Assembly: GCA_900074885.1 (NCBI GenBank)
Contig: FJUW01000079.1
Span: forward strand, 1-64,000
Direction of reading: 5' to 3'
Source: Rhynchosporium graminicola
Lineage: Eukaryota > Ascomycota > Leotiomycetes > Helotiales > Ploettnerulaceae
DNA length: 64,000 bases
In this document: positions 12,774 to 24,031 of the stretch, one piece after another
How positions within the stretch are numbered: position 1 is the first letter of the stretch
How the letters are laid out: every line of letters begins with the position of its first letter
The notes under the pieces: model-generated
The model's database searches: none
Told to the model about the DNA's origin: nothing
Seen by the model: the letters and a program-made list of their open reading frames with translations, nothing else
Made by a program: the position numbers and the translations under genes

Positions 12774-14861
12774 TAAATCGAGAAGAATAAAAGGGTAATT
12801 ATAAATACGCTTATTATTAATAGAAAAGTATAAATATATAAAATAAGTAATATAAGTTCTAATAGACTATTAGAAACTATATATTAGAATAGAATAAAGC
12901 AATAGCTCGATTTTAATACCGAGGGCCCCTGATAGTCGTCTAGTAAGAGTATAATTAATAAATAGATAACTATTCGCTCTAGTATCGATTAGGCTATTTA
13001 TAGAGACTCTTAGCCTATTTATACTAACTATAGTTAAGTATATAAATTACTTACCTCCTATTAAGGAGTTAAGGTCTAGATTAGAGAGATTATATCTATA
13101 TAGACCTAGGAAAGAGTTTTTACCTAGGCTTTATTATTTCCCTTTAGTATTAATCTAGATTCGGAGGGTATATCTTCTACTACTTCTTTAATTACTTAAT
13201 CCTCTTCCGGAAATTCGTTAATTAATTAAACCTTAGATAAGTTAGAGTAGTGTAGCTTAATATAACTAAGCTATCTATAACTATAATACCTAAGGGGTTC
13301 TCCGGTCGAGGTAATAGGGCGTTTTAGCGCAGAGGGAGTACTAAACTATACCGGGGTAGAAGTACGTATATATAATACAGGAGTAGTTTATTAAGGAGCT
13401 AAGCTTAAGGACTAGTAAGAGGTAGAACTAGTAGTAATCGTAGTAATAATAATAAGCTTACGGTACTATACCTAAGTAGTAGCTTTCTCGGGATAGGTAT
13501 ATTCTGAGTTATAGCGATACTTAGTATTAAAAGAAAATAAGGATCTAACTATAGAAGCGTAATCCTTATTCTATATTAGTTTAATAATAAGAGTTAAAGC
13601 GCGTAAGGATAATATAATCTTATCTTATATATAGAAGAACTACTTCTTCTTTTTAACTTTACTTTAGATAATAGCGCTTTAAAATCGACTACGAAACTCA
13701 GTAAAAGTCTCGCGTATACAGCTAGGTTATTATATTTCTAAGTAGTAGAAAGCGTTATAGTAGTTATCTTCCTCTAAACTAATAAGAAAGTTCTCCTCTA
13801 ATAAGGAGATTATTTTATCGCTAGTTTTAAACTCGTTAGTAAAGTACTAAAGCGTAAGATACTCCTTAGCTAATCTAATAACTAGCTCCTAAACGAGAAC
13901 GCGCCGAGAGAAGTCCGTAGGGTAGTAATTAGTATTTATAGCTAGCTAGTCTCGTATTAATACTCTCTATTAGAGGAAAGTAAGGTCCGATCTATTATCT
14001 AGGGGTAGGATCTTCTTAGTAAGATAAGACTTCCTAGGATATAACTCTACTGATTCGGCGCTAGGAGAGAGAGATAGTTTATTAGGAATAGTATCTTCTC
14101 TCTTAGTACTATATATTAGAATAGAGTTTATTAAGTTATTAAACTCTACTATACGCGGAGATTATAATATTAGTTCTAGTAGGAGAGTCGAAGATAAGCG
14201 AGAGACCTCTATAAGGAACTTATCTTATACGGAGATCAGTCTATCTATAGTATCTTCTAGAGAGTTATTCTTTTTCTCTTAGTCTACTAATTATTATAAG
14301 AGGGAATAAATCAGGTTCGAGTTACCTATAGTAATAAGAGTACTTAGCGATTATACTCCTAGTGAATTTCGCTTTTATTTTCCTTTCCCTCTTAGTTAGT
14401 ACTTCCTTAATAAGATATTAATATTCTCTAGAGTAAGAGATATTTAGAGTAAGGAAGGGTATAATAGATTAGGTTCGGAGGTAGAGCGGAGAGGATCGCG
14501 TTAAGTTCCCTTAGAACTAGAAGGGTTTCTAGTTTATTAGTTAAGAGCTATAATAATAGCTTAAAAAGGAATATATTAGGGCTATTTCGGTAGCGATATA
14601 TAGAGGTTAAAGTTCTAGGGTATTTATTATACTTTCTTTAAAATCTATCTATAATTCCTTTATACTAAAGAGGTTATTAAAGGAGCGTTAGCGAAGACCT
14701 CCTCTATTATACTATTTACGATAAGCTAAATTAAACTCTAATTTATAGTTATCCGAGAGATCTCTAGTATCTCGGCTATATATAAGTAGTTATCGAATAA
14801 CTAACTTAGTAGTAAGATATTATAGTAAGCTATCTCTAGCTATCTTAATCTTTTTATTTAA

Positions 14862-15129
14862 TATATCGATATAAGACTTAAGGTAGTATATAAGTAAGAA
14901 TAAATAAGTAGAGAAGCTAAGAGCGATCTTATATAGTCTACTACGAAAGAAATAAAAAGATAAGGAAAGAAGAAGAAGAGAGATAGAGTATAAGGCACCT
15001 TATATATATATACCGGTACTAGTCCGATACTATACCGGGTCGGATACTAGTTCTGCCGGGATACCTATGAACTTAGGCCCTATTATCTATCCTTCTTCTC
15101 ATGTGATATTCAGGTGAGCTGTCGTCATA
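14862..15129 (-). repeat. 5' LTR of the full gypsy element
   Basis: 268 bp, partner of 5609-5876, with ATATT at 15130-15134 outside it. The stretch just inside (14336-14861) is shared with gypsy copy 1 (3132-3660), which confirms the orientation. Confidence 0.9.
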
Positions 15130-15134
15130 ATATT

Positions 15135-15258
15135 AATATTTAGTAGGGTTTATACTAAAAGGCGGTGTACCGGCGTTATAGTAATTCTTCAGTTTAGCGT
15201 GATTCTTTAGTAAATAACGCCGGTATACCGCCTTTTAGTATAAACCCTACTAAATATT
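15135..15258. repeat. Palindrome where terminal repeats of elements A and B meet
   Basis: Arms of 45 bp (15135-15179 and 15214-15258) match as an inverted repeat with a single difference, around a 34-bp centre. The left arm belongs to the terminal repeat of element A and the right arm to that of B, with B's outermost bases in the centre. It arose because B inserted into A's terminal repeat in opposite orientation. It is not a separate hairpin element. Confidence 0.8.
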
Positions 15259-15649
15259 AATATACTATAATTATTAGAACTAGAAACTACTAAAGCTCTA
15301 TAAATACTATACCGATTTGCTTCTAAACTACTTCTTTTTAAAGCTCTTAATCTATAGAGTATATATTCAGTCTATAGCTATACCTCCTAAATCTGCTTCT
15401 AAGATTAGTATAAAAGCTCCAAAAGGATATAAATCGACTAAACTATGTACTCGACTACCTTCTGCGCTAGTATAACTAGCTAAAATAACCCTGAAAATCA
15501 ATACTAAGAGTACTGCAACTGAGTCTACTGAGCCTACTATAGACTTAGTTGTAGCTATAGTACTAGCTATAGTACTAGCTATAGTACTAGTACTAGTACT
15601 AGTACTAGCTATAGTACTAGAACAAGCTATAGTAAGCTAATCGAAGCCT

Positions 15650-16900
15650 CAACCTCCACCTGAATCGATTATACTCTCTTCTTCGCCTCCGCAGATTATT
15701 ATATAAGTTATAGAGTTGGAAATTCGATACTACCTAGATAGCGAGCGTATTAGTAATATAATTAGTAGTATTTCAAATAAGCTAAGAGAGAAGGGATATA
15801 CTTATTAATCGATTAAGGAGACTACTAGAGAGGTAGCAGATAATACTATTAATTTAAGGGGTATTTCTAGCTTAAGAAGAGATTATACTTGCTAGTACGC
15901 TACGTATAGAGCTAATAGTAATCCGACTAAGGTAGATATTAGTAATTTAGCTGATTTCGATTATATTATTAAACGAGTTTTAAACTAGGGAGCTAAAGGT
16001 AAGGAGAAGATACTTAGACTCCAGATTTGCTTTAGTATTATCTTAACTTCTTAGAGTATAATTCGACCTCTATAGAAAGATCTAGTACTAGTAAAGCCTC
16101 TAATTATTACTATTCTAAAGCGTATATATAGAGATCTGAGAGAGGAGAGAGAGGAGGTACTAAAGCTTAAGAAACCTCGTATAGCGATAGTATAGTTAAT
16201 AGAGAAGAAGAAACTAAGCTATTAAGCTGAAAAAGGAACCTTTAAGGAGCTCTTAACCTTAATTCAAGTACTATAAGCTTATAAAGTTAGCTCTTATAGT
16301 TTAACTACTCGCTTTTACTAAGTAAATAATAATAAGTACTATTACTTCTTAGGAGCTAATTTAACTCGCTAGGGCTATAATATTAAAGAAAGAGTTACTA
16401 TAATTAATAAGCTTTCTATACTTTATAGAGGAGACTTATTAAGAGAGCTTACTAGGTATCGAGAGGCAGAAGAAATAAAGGAAAGAAGAGGGAGGAAGCA
16501 GAAGAAAAGAGAGTCTTATTATAATTTATCTTTATTACCGGAATATCGAATAAGAGCTTAATACTCTCTATAGACGCCTTATTAGCCTCTAAATAGCTTC
16601 CTATATTAGTACCCTATAATATAACCTCCTTAACTTCCTCTAGTATAGTCTCCTTATACTCCTAGCCTATAGGGCTATTTTCAACTTCCGATATACTCTT
16701 AACTTAATATATCTCCTCTAGACTATGAATATCGACTGCCTAAACCTTAATTACCTCTAAATTAACTATAGAAAAGAGCTAGGAGTAAGTTTCTATCGAT
16801 AGCAGATCTATAAGAGTCGAGCCTACTATATAGTAATAGTAATTCTAAGGAGGTATTATTTACGCTGAAAACGTTTCTTTATAAGCTCTTACTATCCCCT
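15650..16900 (+). pseudogene. Second, unidentified open-frame remnant of element B
   Basis: The plus strand reads as a charged, coiled-coil-like protein. Examples are KLREKGYTY, a REEREEVLKLKK block, and GTFKELLTLIQVL followed by a stop. Many stops fall at TAA/TAG where CAA/CAG would be natural, as RIP would leave. The same frame exists in element A (3929-5608, minus). It converges on the transposase gene. Tc1/mariner elements normally have one gene, so this is extra. The function is unknown. Confidence 0.5.
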
Positions 16901-17199
16901 AAAGCTTCTATAGCTTCGTAATTCGACTTCGCTATTAAGATATTTATAGAGTAAGAGTATAATATAGCTATAATATTAGAGATAACGATTAGAGAGGGAA
17001 TAGAGCTTAGAATAAAAGCTAGAGTCTTAAAGGTTATAAAGATGAATTTGAAAGTATTTAAGAAGTAGTATAATTAGTAAGAAGTATAATAAACTATAGA
17101 AGAGGAAGAGGAGAAGGAGGAGAAGGAGGAGGAGGAGTAGAGAGCAAATTTCTAGTAATTATAGCTATTTATATGCCTTCTTCTTCTTCTTCTTCTTTA

Positions 17200-18150
17200 A
17201 GACCTTAGTACTTATAATAGCGAAAATATACTTTTACTCTATATTAAGCTTTAGCTCTAATTCTAATTATACGTATAGCTAGTATTAAGAAGCTTTCAAA
17301 CTCCTCCTAGGTATATTATTTCTACTTCTAATTTCTTCTAATCTACGCCTTTAGATCTGCGAAACTCTTTTTAATTAGGTTGAAAAAGGGGTAATATAAT
17401 AGGAGATATTTAAGCTAAAGACTAAAGGTAGCGTATAAGATAGCGACTTTAGGAGCTCTATAGATAGAGGCGTTATCTATAATAATAATTCTAATTCTAA
17501 GCTTAATATACTCTAGTAAGATACTCTTTTTAAGCTATTTAGTAAAGATCTCTATAGTAATAGAGCCTTAGAAGATTAAAAGCTAATAATACTCTCTTAT
17601 AGAGTATACTAGTAATATTAACTACCTTATCGACCTTTTTAGAACTCTCGATACCTCTACTAGAGCTCCTCTTAGAGCTTAACCTCTTCTTCTTTCTACT
17701 ATACGTTTATTATAAGTAGATTTATTAATAAAGTAAAAGTAGTAAGAATTCCAGAATACTATCTTACGCCTCTAAGTAGCGATTAATTTATCGTTTCGTT
17801 AAGCCGCAGATACTAAGAGTACCTTCTTAGTATATTTAATTCGTTTAAGAGCTTTAGAGACTTAATTAATTAATATATCGATATCGTAAGCTTCGTAAAG
17901 GTAAGTAGTAATCTTATCTAAGTATAGATCTAGATCTCTCTCTAATAGAGCTATAATATATAGCTCTATATTATTAGTTATTACTAGCTAAGGACCTCTC
18001 CGGTGTCGATTTAGAGCCTTATCTTATTAGATTCGACGATTACGCTAGTAAATTATCTTATATATTATTCTATACTCTCTTACTAAAGCGCGCAGGTTAA
18101 GATTCTCTCCTAAACGTAATACTTAATCGATTTAGTATATTTTCTATACT
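17200..18150 (-). pseudogene. Tc1/mariner DDE transposase, RIP-inactivated
   Basis: The minus-strand translation shows the family in order. A helix-turn-helix-like part comes first, at higher coordinates, with motif ALKRIKYTKKVLLVSAA. Next comes FINKSTYNKR, where active enzymes have FxDES..NxR (first catalytic Asp). Then IIIDNASIYRAPKVA is the second Asp, within DNASIHR in relatives. Last is NLIKKSFADLKA, where the catalytic Glu of NPIEKSFA is Lys. Several TAG/TAA stops interrupt it. First and third catalytic residues are changed by G-to-A type mutations, so it is inactive. Confidence 0.85.
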
Positions 18151-18380
18151 AGTAGATTAGGAGCTATAATATTAATATTATAGTAGACTTAATATATACT
18201 CTATAGATTAAGAGCTTTAAAAAGAAGTAGTTTAGAGGCAAATCGGTATAGTATTTATAGAGCTTTAGTAGTTTCTAGTTCTGATAATTATAGTATATTA
18301 ATATTTAGTAAGGTTTATACTAAAAGGCAGTATACCGGCGTTATTTACTAAAGAATCACGCTAAACCGAAGAATAGCTTA

Positions 18381-18418
18381 TATTTACTGAAGAATCACGC
18401 TAAACCGAAGAATCACTG
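18381..18418. repeat. Outer terminal repeat of element A and island boundary
   Basis: The last 38 bp of element A end GAATCACTG and are followed by the TA target dinucleotide (18419-18420). It repeats the motif found at 18345-18375 in element B. Unlike the rest of the island it keeps several CA dinucleotides. Ordinary coding DNA begins directly after it. Confidence 0.75.
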
Positions 18419-18420
18419 TA

Positions 18421-19898
18421 TCGCAAAACCCCCACTTTCAAGGCAGAATCGCCATGGTGTTAGGGTGAATCATGAGAATGAACTCTCTGTTATCGCCTTC
18501 CAGGACAACATCCACATGTCTTTCTTGCTATCAAAGTTTTGGACTGGAGCTAAAATGTTTACGCCATGGATGATGAAGGGTTGTCGTTGGAATGAGAACT
18601 GTACAACGACGCAAACCATGAAAGCATTGAGTGGATTGTACTTCGGTCGCATACATCGTCGCAAGCAGAGCATGGATTTCGGATTTCAGTGTTACAGCAA
18701 AGCACTTCGATTGCTTAGCAAGGACCTTGTTTCAACAAGAGCTTGGGAACTACCTTCCTTAACGAATGTGTTATCTTTGAGTGTTTTCGAGGTAAGTCAT
18801 TTCACTTCATTATATTGACATAGTGTATTCTGACAACACCTGAAGATCATGGCTTCGCCGAGTGGACAAGGTTTCCTCCAACATGAGGGCGGTGTTGCAA
18901 GACTTATTCAAAGTTCCAATCCAGAAAGATTCCAGTCCCAAGACGAGCTGGCTGTATTCGAATATGCCAGACTTGCTGTCGCATTTGGTTGTGCAGACCT
19001 CAGGATCCGATGTTTTCTCGCAGAACCGGAATGGATGACCATCCCATGGCTCAAGCATCCGGAGGCAAAAGACTTGAAATCACTCATCTACGACAGCTTC
19101 TGTGATTTCCCTGGTATATTGCAGGACTTAGAGGCGATCCGAACAGGTCAACAAACAGATCCTAATGCTGCAACATATTTGTATGAGAAGGTCTGCAAAC
19201 AGCTCAGGAAACTATATCAATGGCGCGCACAATGGGAAACCCAAAATGCAGGTTGCTGTATTACAAAGCCTTCACAAGATCCCAAGTCACCATTTCCAAC
19301 AGCTTTCCATTTCCAAAATCTCCCGCAAGCAGCCGGCCTTGCACACTACAACACCGTTCTCCTCGTGCTCTTACGAGCAGGTCGCATACTGAAAGGCCTC
19401 TGTTTCTCCTCGACCATATGCTCAGAAACCATCCCTGTAACCCGAACCAACTCCGGCCTCCTTCTCCCCCAAGATGTCAAGACCCTTCACGGAGTTGCAG
19501 GCGAAATCTTGCGATCTGTAGAGTACTGTATCTCAGAACCTCATACGAGTGGTGGATATTTCCAGATGTTGTTCCCATTGAGGGCCGCGATTGAGGTATA
19601 CAAGGATGGCTGCAAAGAGAGGAAGTACTTATACAAGATCTTCAACGAGATTGCCGATAATGGTGGCTTCGAAATGAGTCGCGGATTGACCCGCGCTGGG
19701 CTTTGTGGGAGAATGATTGAGGACGAGGAATCTGTCACTGATGTTGGAAAGGCTGATGTTACAGAGGGTCACTTGTTGCGATCTGGGGGTGAAAAGCCAC
19801 CAGAGGCAGCACATGCAGCAAATCCCATGACAGCGACGTACTTGAACTTCTCGAGTCGTTTTATGCAGAAGCGTCCAAACGGATCCTACGCTCACTAA
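18421..19898 (+). pseudogene. Fungal-specific transcription factor, 5'-truncated by transposon
   Basis: The reading frame is open from the transposon edge at 18421 with no ATG in frame. Exon 1 runs to 18791, then an intron at 18792-18845 (GTAAGT, CTGAC branch, AG, phase 0), then exon 2 from 18846 to the stop at 19898. The protein matches the regulatory domain of Zn2Cys6 transcription factors (fungal_trans_2 type). Signs are SFLLSKFW early, HEGGVARLI (HxxGA/GxxxLI), and CFLAEPEWMTIPW. The N-terminal Zn2Cys6 DNA-binding cluster is absent. It would lie where element A now sits. A downstream GTG or ATG might start a shortened product, but DNA binding should be lost. The body itself has no stop or frameshift, so the damage may be fairly recent. 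Confidence 0.75.
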
Positions 19899-20404
19899 TC
19901 TCGACTTGAGAGACCGAAGCTGTAGCAGTGGAGTAGTATGGGCTTACCAAAGTTAATTCCCATCCGTCCCGTCCGAAATCTGTTTAAAGCAGCAGGATTC
20001 ACCTCAATGCCAACTCCAGGCGTACGATTCTCTTCGTATGAGGAAGACAAGCAGTGACTGCATGAAGGAAACTATTTGTGGCATAGTTTCATGCAGCCCC
20101 ATGGTGCGGATGTCACGAGCTGGATCATATCATGCCCAGAGATCTCCAGCTCCCAACCCTTTGGCTAGGTGCGTGTGGAGAACTTGTATTACCACATAAC
20201 GCAACAACCATGAGGTCTTAGGAGACTGCTAGCACTGCGGGGCAATGTTTTCGCATCGTAAATGTGGCATCACTACACGGCATAGAAGTATCCAAGTGTC
20301 TCACGAATGTAGTCGCTAGCGAAACAATACGCACGGAGGCAAGGGGAAGGTGTCAGCACATAAGCAGACATTAGCATGTACAACTTGTCATTGATGATCA
20401 GTGC
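19899..20404. other. Intergenic, no gene seen
   Basis: Normal base composition. A 39-codon frame starts at the ATG near 19938 but shows no recognisable feature. I see no RNA gene and no repeat. Confidence 0.5.
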
Positions 20405-20965
20405 GGTTGAAGAAAGAGGTCTTGATCTCTGCACGAGTATCCAACTCATCTATTCTATCCCCTAACGAGCCATACGACGCCCGAAACGAAGAACCAACCA
20501 AAAAATCCCCCACAAATAGCACAATTCTCTGCTACCTCAACAAATCATATCCCTCGACGCGCACCCTACCTCCCATCAACGCCGCACTAGTCGGCTTTGC
20601 AAGCACCATTCCCAATCCTTTCTCAAACTCGAAGAATCTAAAGAACGTCAATACCGCATCCGGGTCCTCTCTCAGCACCATAGCAAACCGTGGTAACAAG
20701 GCTGTGAAACTGCCTGCTTTGTATCCAAAAGGTAGTGCGGAGAAGGCTAAGAGGAGCATGGTCTTGCTGAGAACCCAGAGGTTAAAGACGATGATCGCGG
20801 AGGCGACACTTGATGCCAGGAGAGTAGGTGAACTGCCACAGAGTCGGAGACGTGGCTAGTGCTGAGGAGACGCATGATTTGCGAGACGTTGAGGAGGACT
20901 AGGAGGATAGAATATTGTGTTGGGGAAAGAGGGAGGATAGGTTGGCTGCGAAGTCTGGCATATGA
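20405..20965 (-). pseudogene. MFS monocarboxylate-type transporter remnant
   Basis: On the minus strand, successive frames together resemble the C-terminal half of fungal monocarboxylate-type MFS permeases. From high to low coordinates there is a stretch near SVLLVLLNVSQIM, then SSVASAIIVFNLWVLSK, then the open frame 20759-20532 with FGYKAGSFTALLPRF and FEFEKGLGMVLAKPTSAAL (helix 10-11 region), and after a TAG, QRIVLFVGDFLVGSSF. At least two frameshifts and one stop separate the blocks, and the first six helices are missing. It is a decayed fragment close to the transposon island. The family is inferred from the motif order only. Confidence 0.6.
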
Positions 20966-21886
20966 TATTCTGATTGATATTACGCTATATATAGGATAGT
21001 TTTGTACGCGCAGGGAACCAAGATTGAAAGAAAATAGAAAAATAGTTATTTAGTCCTGCTTTTCTGAGTGTCGAATTGCTGTCCGCGCTTCTCGAAATAT
21101 AACTCATAATTACATTTTGCGCTTGAGAGGCTTTTAGGTGGAGTAAGTATGTGTCTCAGCTCTTGCGCGGCTCCACTTCCAAGCCAACTTATGGAGATGA
21201 GTATCGTATGCTTTCGATGAGATAATAGTCTAGTGATATATCACCGAAAAATTAACATTAAATCACTTTGCTCGCATGTAAATAGAGAAAATATTGCTGT
21301 CTGTGGTAATCTGTATGGCAAAACTCGTAAGAAAGAAATGTAAACACTGGCCACGGTATCGTGACCTCATTATCTCTTCAATTTACACGTTTCTATTTAT
21401 GTTTCCTGATCAAGTCGTGCTTTGTTTCCATGTACTGGAATTTATCTCTCATCGAATTCTACCTCTCATCAAGACAATCGATTTTGTAATTTCGAAGTCA
21501 GAATCAATACCCGGCAACCTCATGGCCAAATCATGTTTTTCAAATAGCTTTACTTCTTTTTCTTCTCCTTCCAAGCAGATCATTGGTAGAAGAAGATGAG
21601 AAGAGCACCCGCAAATCTGTCAAAAGATGAAAATGCGTGGATGATATCATGGCTTCGAGAAAGTAATAAATCAAATTCTAATGCATGTGATTCGGCTACA
21701 CGTTCTTCCGCTTCCGCTGATTGGACCCGTTTACTTCGTAGCCACCAGAAGCTCGACCCTATGATCAGTCAGCCTAATTGAGCAGATTATAACACATAAA
21801 GTCATCGCAGCAAAACACAAACGAGGTCATCTCCAGGCTCATCACTCCACACCTTCACAGAAGAATTCGATACTCAGTTGGCAGGC
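20966..21886. other. Intergenic, no gene seen
   Basis: AT-richer sequence without coding character. The open frames at 21294-21599 and 21596-21781 have no plausible domain or splice context. The last 100 bp or so may be the leader of the following gene. Confidence 0.5.
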
Positions 21887-24031
21887 ATGAGTTCCCCTAC
21901 GAAAAAGACTTATGTGGGAACTGAGAGATGTGGATTGTGCCGTTCGCAGCTTCCGTGGAATGGCGAGTCAGACCTTGACTTATGGGCTCTAGATTTTCGA
22001 GCAGGTATGCACTTAATGTATTATCAGTCACTGTTCCTTTCTGACTGATTAACAATAGCACTCTGCTTGGAGCCAAACAATGAAGATACCATCGCAATCA
22101 CCAAGATTGCGAACCTGTCAGATATCTACGACCAGCAGATTGATGTCGGATTAACTGATAATCACCAAAACCAGTCCATTACTATCTGCCACTACGAGCA
22201 AAGATTCTACGTAAATAGGACCCACCCGACTGCCTATTGCTTTCACGCCTGGTGCTACGAGATTCTCATCCAGAAAGCCGAACGCTGTACCGAGTCTAAA
22301 ATATACAAGCTTTCTCAAATACTGTCACTAGGCTCGGAGGTGTGGGAAAATAGACACCTGCATCGTCAGCAAACCGAAAATACAAGCGCGGAGGTGCTTC
22401 GCGAGCTTGGAGACCGCCATCAACCAGTTTCCAAATTATTACGTTTGCCTGCAGAGCTTAGAACCATGGTTTGGAACTACATTGGTCTGGAGGCAGCTTT
22501 TAGTGCTAATGTCCTTGTTGCAGAGGAAACAACACGCCTACTCTGTGCACTCAACTGCTCCAGCTATTAAACTGTATCCTTGACCCAAGGCTCTCGTATC
22601 TCCATCAAGATGCTGACTGTTTTTGGTACCCCGTACATACAAAGTCTAGCCGATGGTTGTTTCTCTGCAGCCATTCCAGGTGCCGTTCACTACCTCAAAT
22701 TCGCCATGGTCTATGGAGGTATCTGCGCAATCCAATTATATGGTAGCGACTGGAACACAAGCTGGCTACGTGTCGTCCCTAAATCGGGTGGTACCTGGTA
22801 TGGATGCATTCGTAGACCGGGAAACACACTTACTTGCAGCTCAAATGCAAGTGACGCCGGGTGATATTTGCTATAGCTAACAGCTGCAGGGTTTGTACTT
22901 GACCTCTCTGTCTAGCTCAGATGACCAGATATTGTGGGATCAACCAGACATTCCGGACACCCTCTGCGACCCAGACAAAGAGCTATTCGATTTTAAACGA
23001 GACATTAGCCCCTCTTATGAGCGGCCTAAACGTCGACAACTGAGCTACTTTGGATATCTACCTTTATTTAGCGATAATGAATATGTGACTGGCCTCACTG
23101 TTTATGTCTCTGGAAATGGAATTATCGGAATAGAAAGCCATTTCACAAAAAGGTCGAGGCTTATTGGCGATCGCAACGGCTGTCCCAAGTATTTCCCATT
23201 TCACTCTGGGGAACAAATCGCGTTCACCTGGATCTGTATCATCAACTCTGATAGCTATGCATTCGCTGCGCCGACTGTTACAGTGAGCTGAGAGTGTACT
23301 CCAACATTATTCACGTCTAATCTATTCTCGCAGATTCAGACCACATTTGGGAGAATTCATACATTTGGACCGTACATTCTGCCTCAATATGTGATGAACA
23401 ACAAGTATAAATGGATTCTTCTCGACCGACCCGGATCTATTACAGGGTTCTATTTTGAATGGCAAAAATCACCCGTAATCATGAGGGTTGGGGTCACCCG
23501 AGAAAGCAATTCTGCGGTCACTGGGAACCCAAACCTGGAATTTACAGCCTGCAATGCCCCTTACTTGCCCCGGGTTGGACCTAATGCAGGTCTGTTCATG
23601 TCTGTCGCAAGTTTAAGCAACCTCCGAAAAGTCGAATTCTGTCGTGTTGGTACCCGCTGTACCGGACTAAAATTACACTACCTTCAAGCACCAACAGCAG
23701 TCCTCGGACAGTGGCAAACTGCTGCATTTTCACAGCACGTGTCTATGTCTCATACCAACGGGCTAGATACAATGGGAATTCGATTCAAATTCTCCAAGTC
23801 TGGTGATCATCAAGTCGCCACTGACATCAGCTTTGGAGCGGACACAACCGACGACTGCAACAGCACTTATTCTCATCTGGGAGAGGTCAGACTCAAGCTA
23901 AGTTATATTCAACGTTACTAACGATATATCAGACTATTACATGGTGGTTCTCTAGATTCGATGATGTTGTTCGTCTCTGGGATGGCCAATTTCTCCCGGT
24001 TCCGAAAGGAAGTATTATTAATCTGAAGTAG
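21887..24031 (+). pseudogene. F-box-like hypothetical protein gene, probably inactivated
   Basis: Start ATG at 21887. Exon 1 ends at 22004 with an intron at 22005-22058 (phase 1). Exon 2 runs to about 22850, exon 3 is 22890-23282, exon 4 is 23334-23885 and exon 5 is 23933-24031. The last two introns are clean GT-AG, phase 0. The protein has an N-terminal CGLC and later an F-box-like LLRLPAELRTMVWNYIGL, then a long domain with ILWDQPDIPD, as in expanded fungal families of unknown function. Two defects are seen. An in-frame TAA lies at 22568-22570 in otherwise continuous coding sequence. At 22850-22890 no donor of the right phase joins exon 3. A 45-48 bp intron could remove the stop, but it would delete conserved-looking residues. 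I favour a pseudogene with moderate certainty. Confidence 0.5.

Larger units (their letters stand above)
5609..15129 (-). mobile_element. Full-length Ty3/gypsy retrotransposon, RIP-inactivated
   Basis: Two 268-bp LTRs (5609-5876 and 14862-15129) bound the element, and ATATT is duplicated at 5604-5608 and 15130-15134. A G-run (C on the plus strand, 5880-5888) next to the 3' LTR is the polypurine tract. On the minus strand the 5' LTR is at the right and pol remnants lie near the middle. Around 9880-10200, and again at about 11630-11950, the translation shows the gypsy reverse transcriptase core: an FIKLDIR motif, and YLDNILIY where active enzymes have YLDDILIY. Stops interrupt it throughout. 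The apparent 9.5 kb contains a 1.74-kb assembly duplication, and the real length is nearer 7.8 kb. It sits inside element A. Confidence 0.93.
15179..18380 (-). mobile_element. Tc1/mariner-like element B
   Basis: Long inverted termini: the left end begins TAGTAATTCTTC at 15179. The right end (about 18300-18380) repeats the same terminal sequence inverted, including the part from about 18300 that mirrors 15214-15258. TA flanks the insertion, and element A's own terminal repeat resumes at 18381-18418. The minus strand encodes a broken DDE transposase (about 17200-18150), and the plus strand carries a second, convergent frame remnant (about 15650-16900). The exact right end is uncertain by a few bases, because the last bases of the two termini are not perfectly alike. 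Confidence 0.82.
1..18420. other. RIP-mutated AT-rich transposon island
   Basis: The whole stretch is AT-rich. CA and TG dinucleotides are almost missing, TA is in great excess and CG is still frequent. This is the pattern left by C-to-T change in CpA context on both strands (RIP). No long open frame survives. Everything I could resolve inside is transposon: Ty3/gypsy and other LTR elements and two Tc1/mariner-like elements nested in one another. The island ends abruptly at the TA after 18418, where normal coding DNA starts. I see no intact host gene in it. The short open frame at 4628-4816 lies in an LTR and is not a gene. Confidence 0.93.

Noticed and set aside
15135..15258. Palindrome considered as an independent foldback element
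   Set aside because: Each arm is explained by the terminal repeat of A or B.
19938..20058. 39-codon frame beginning MGLPKLIPIRP
   Set aside because: Too short, no splice partner and no recognised motif.
21294..21781. Two short plus-strand frames considered as a gene
   Set aside because: No consistent joining intron, no domain, low-complexity composition.
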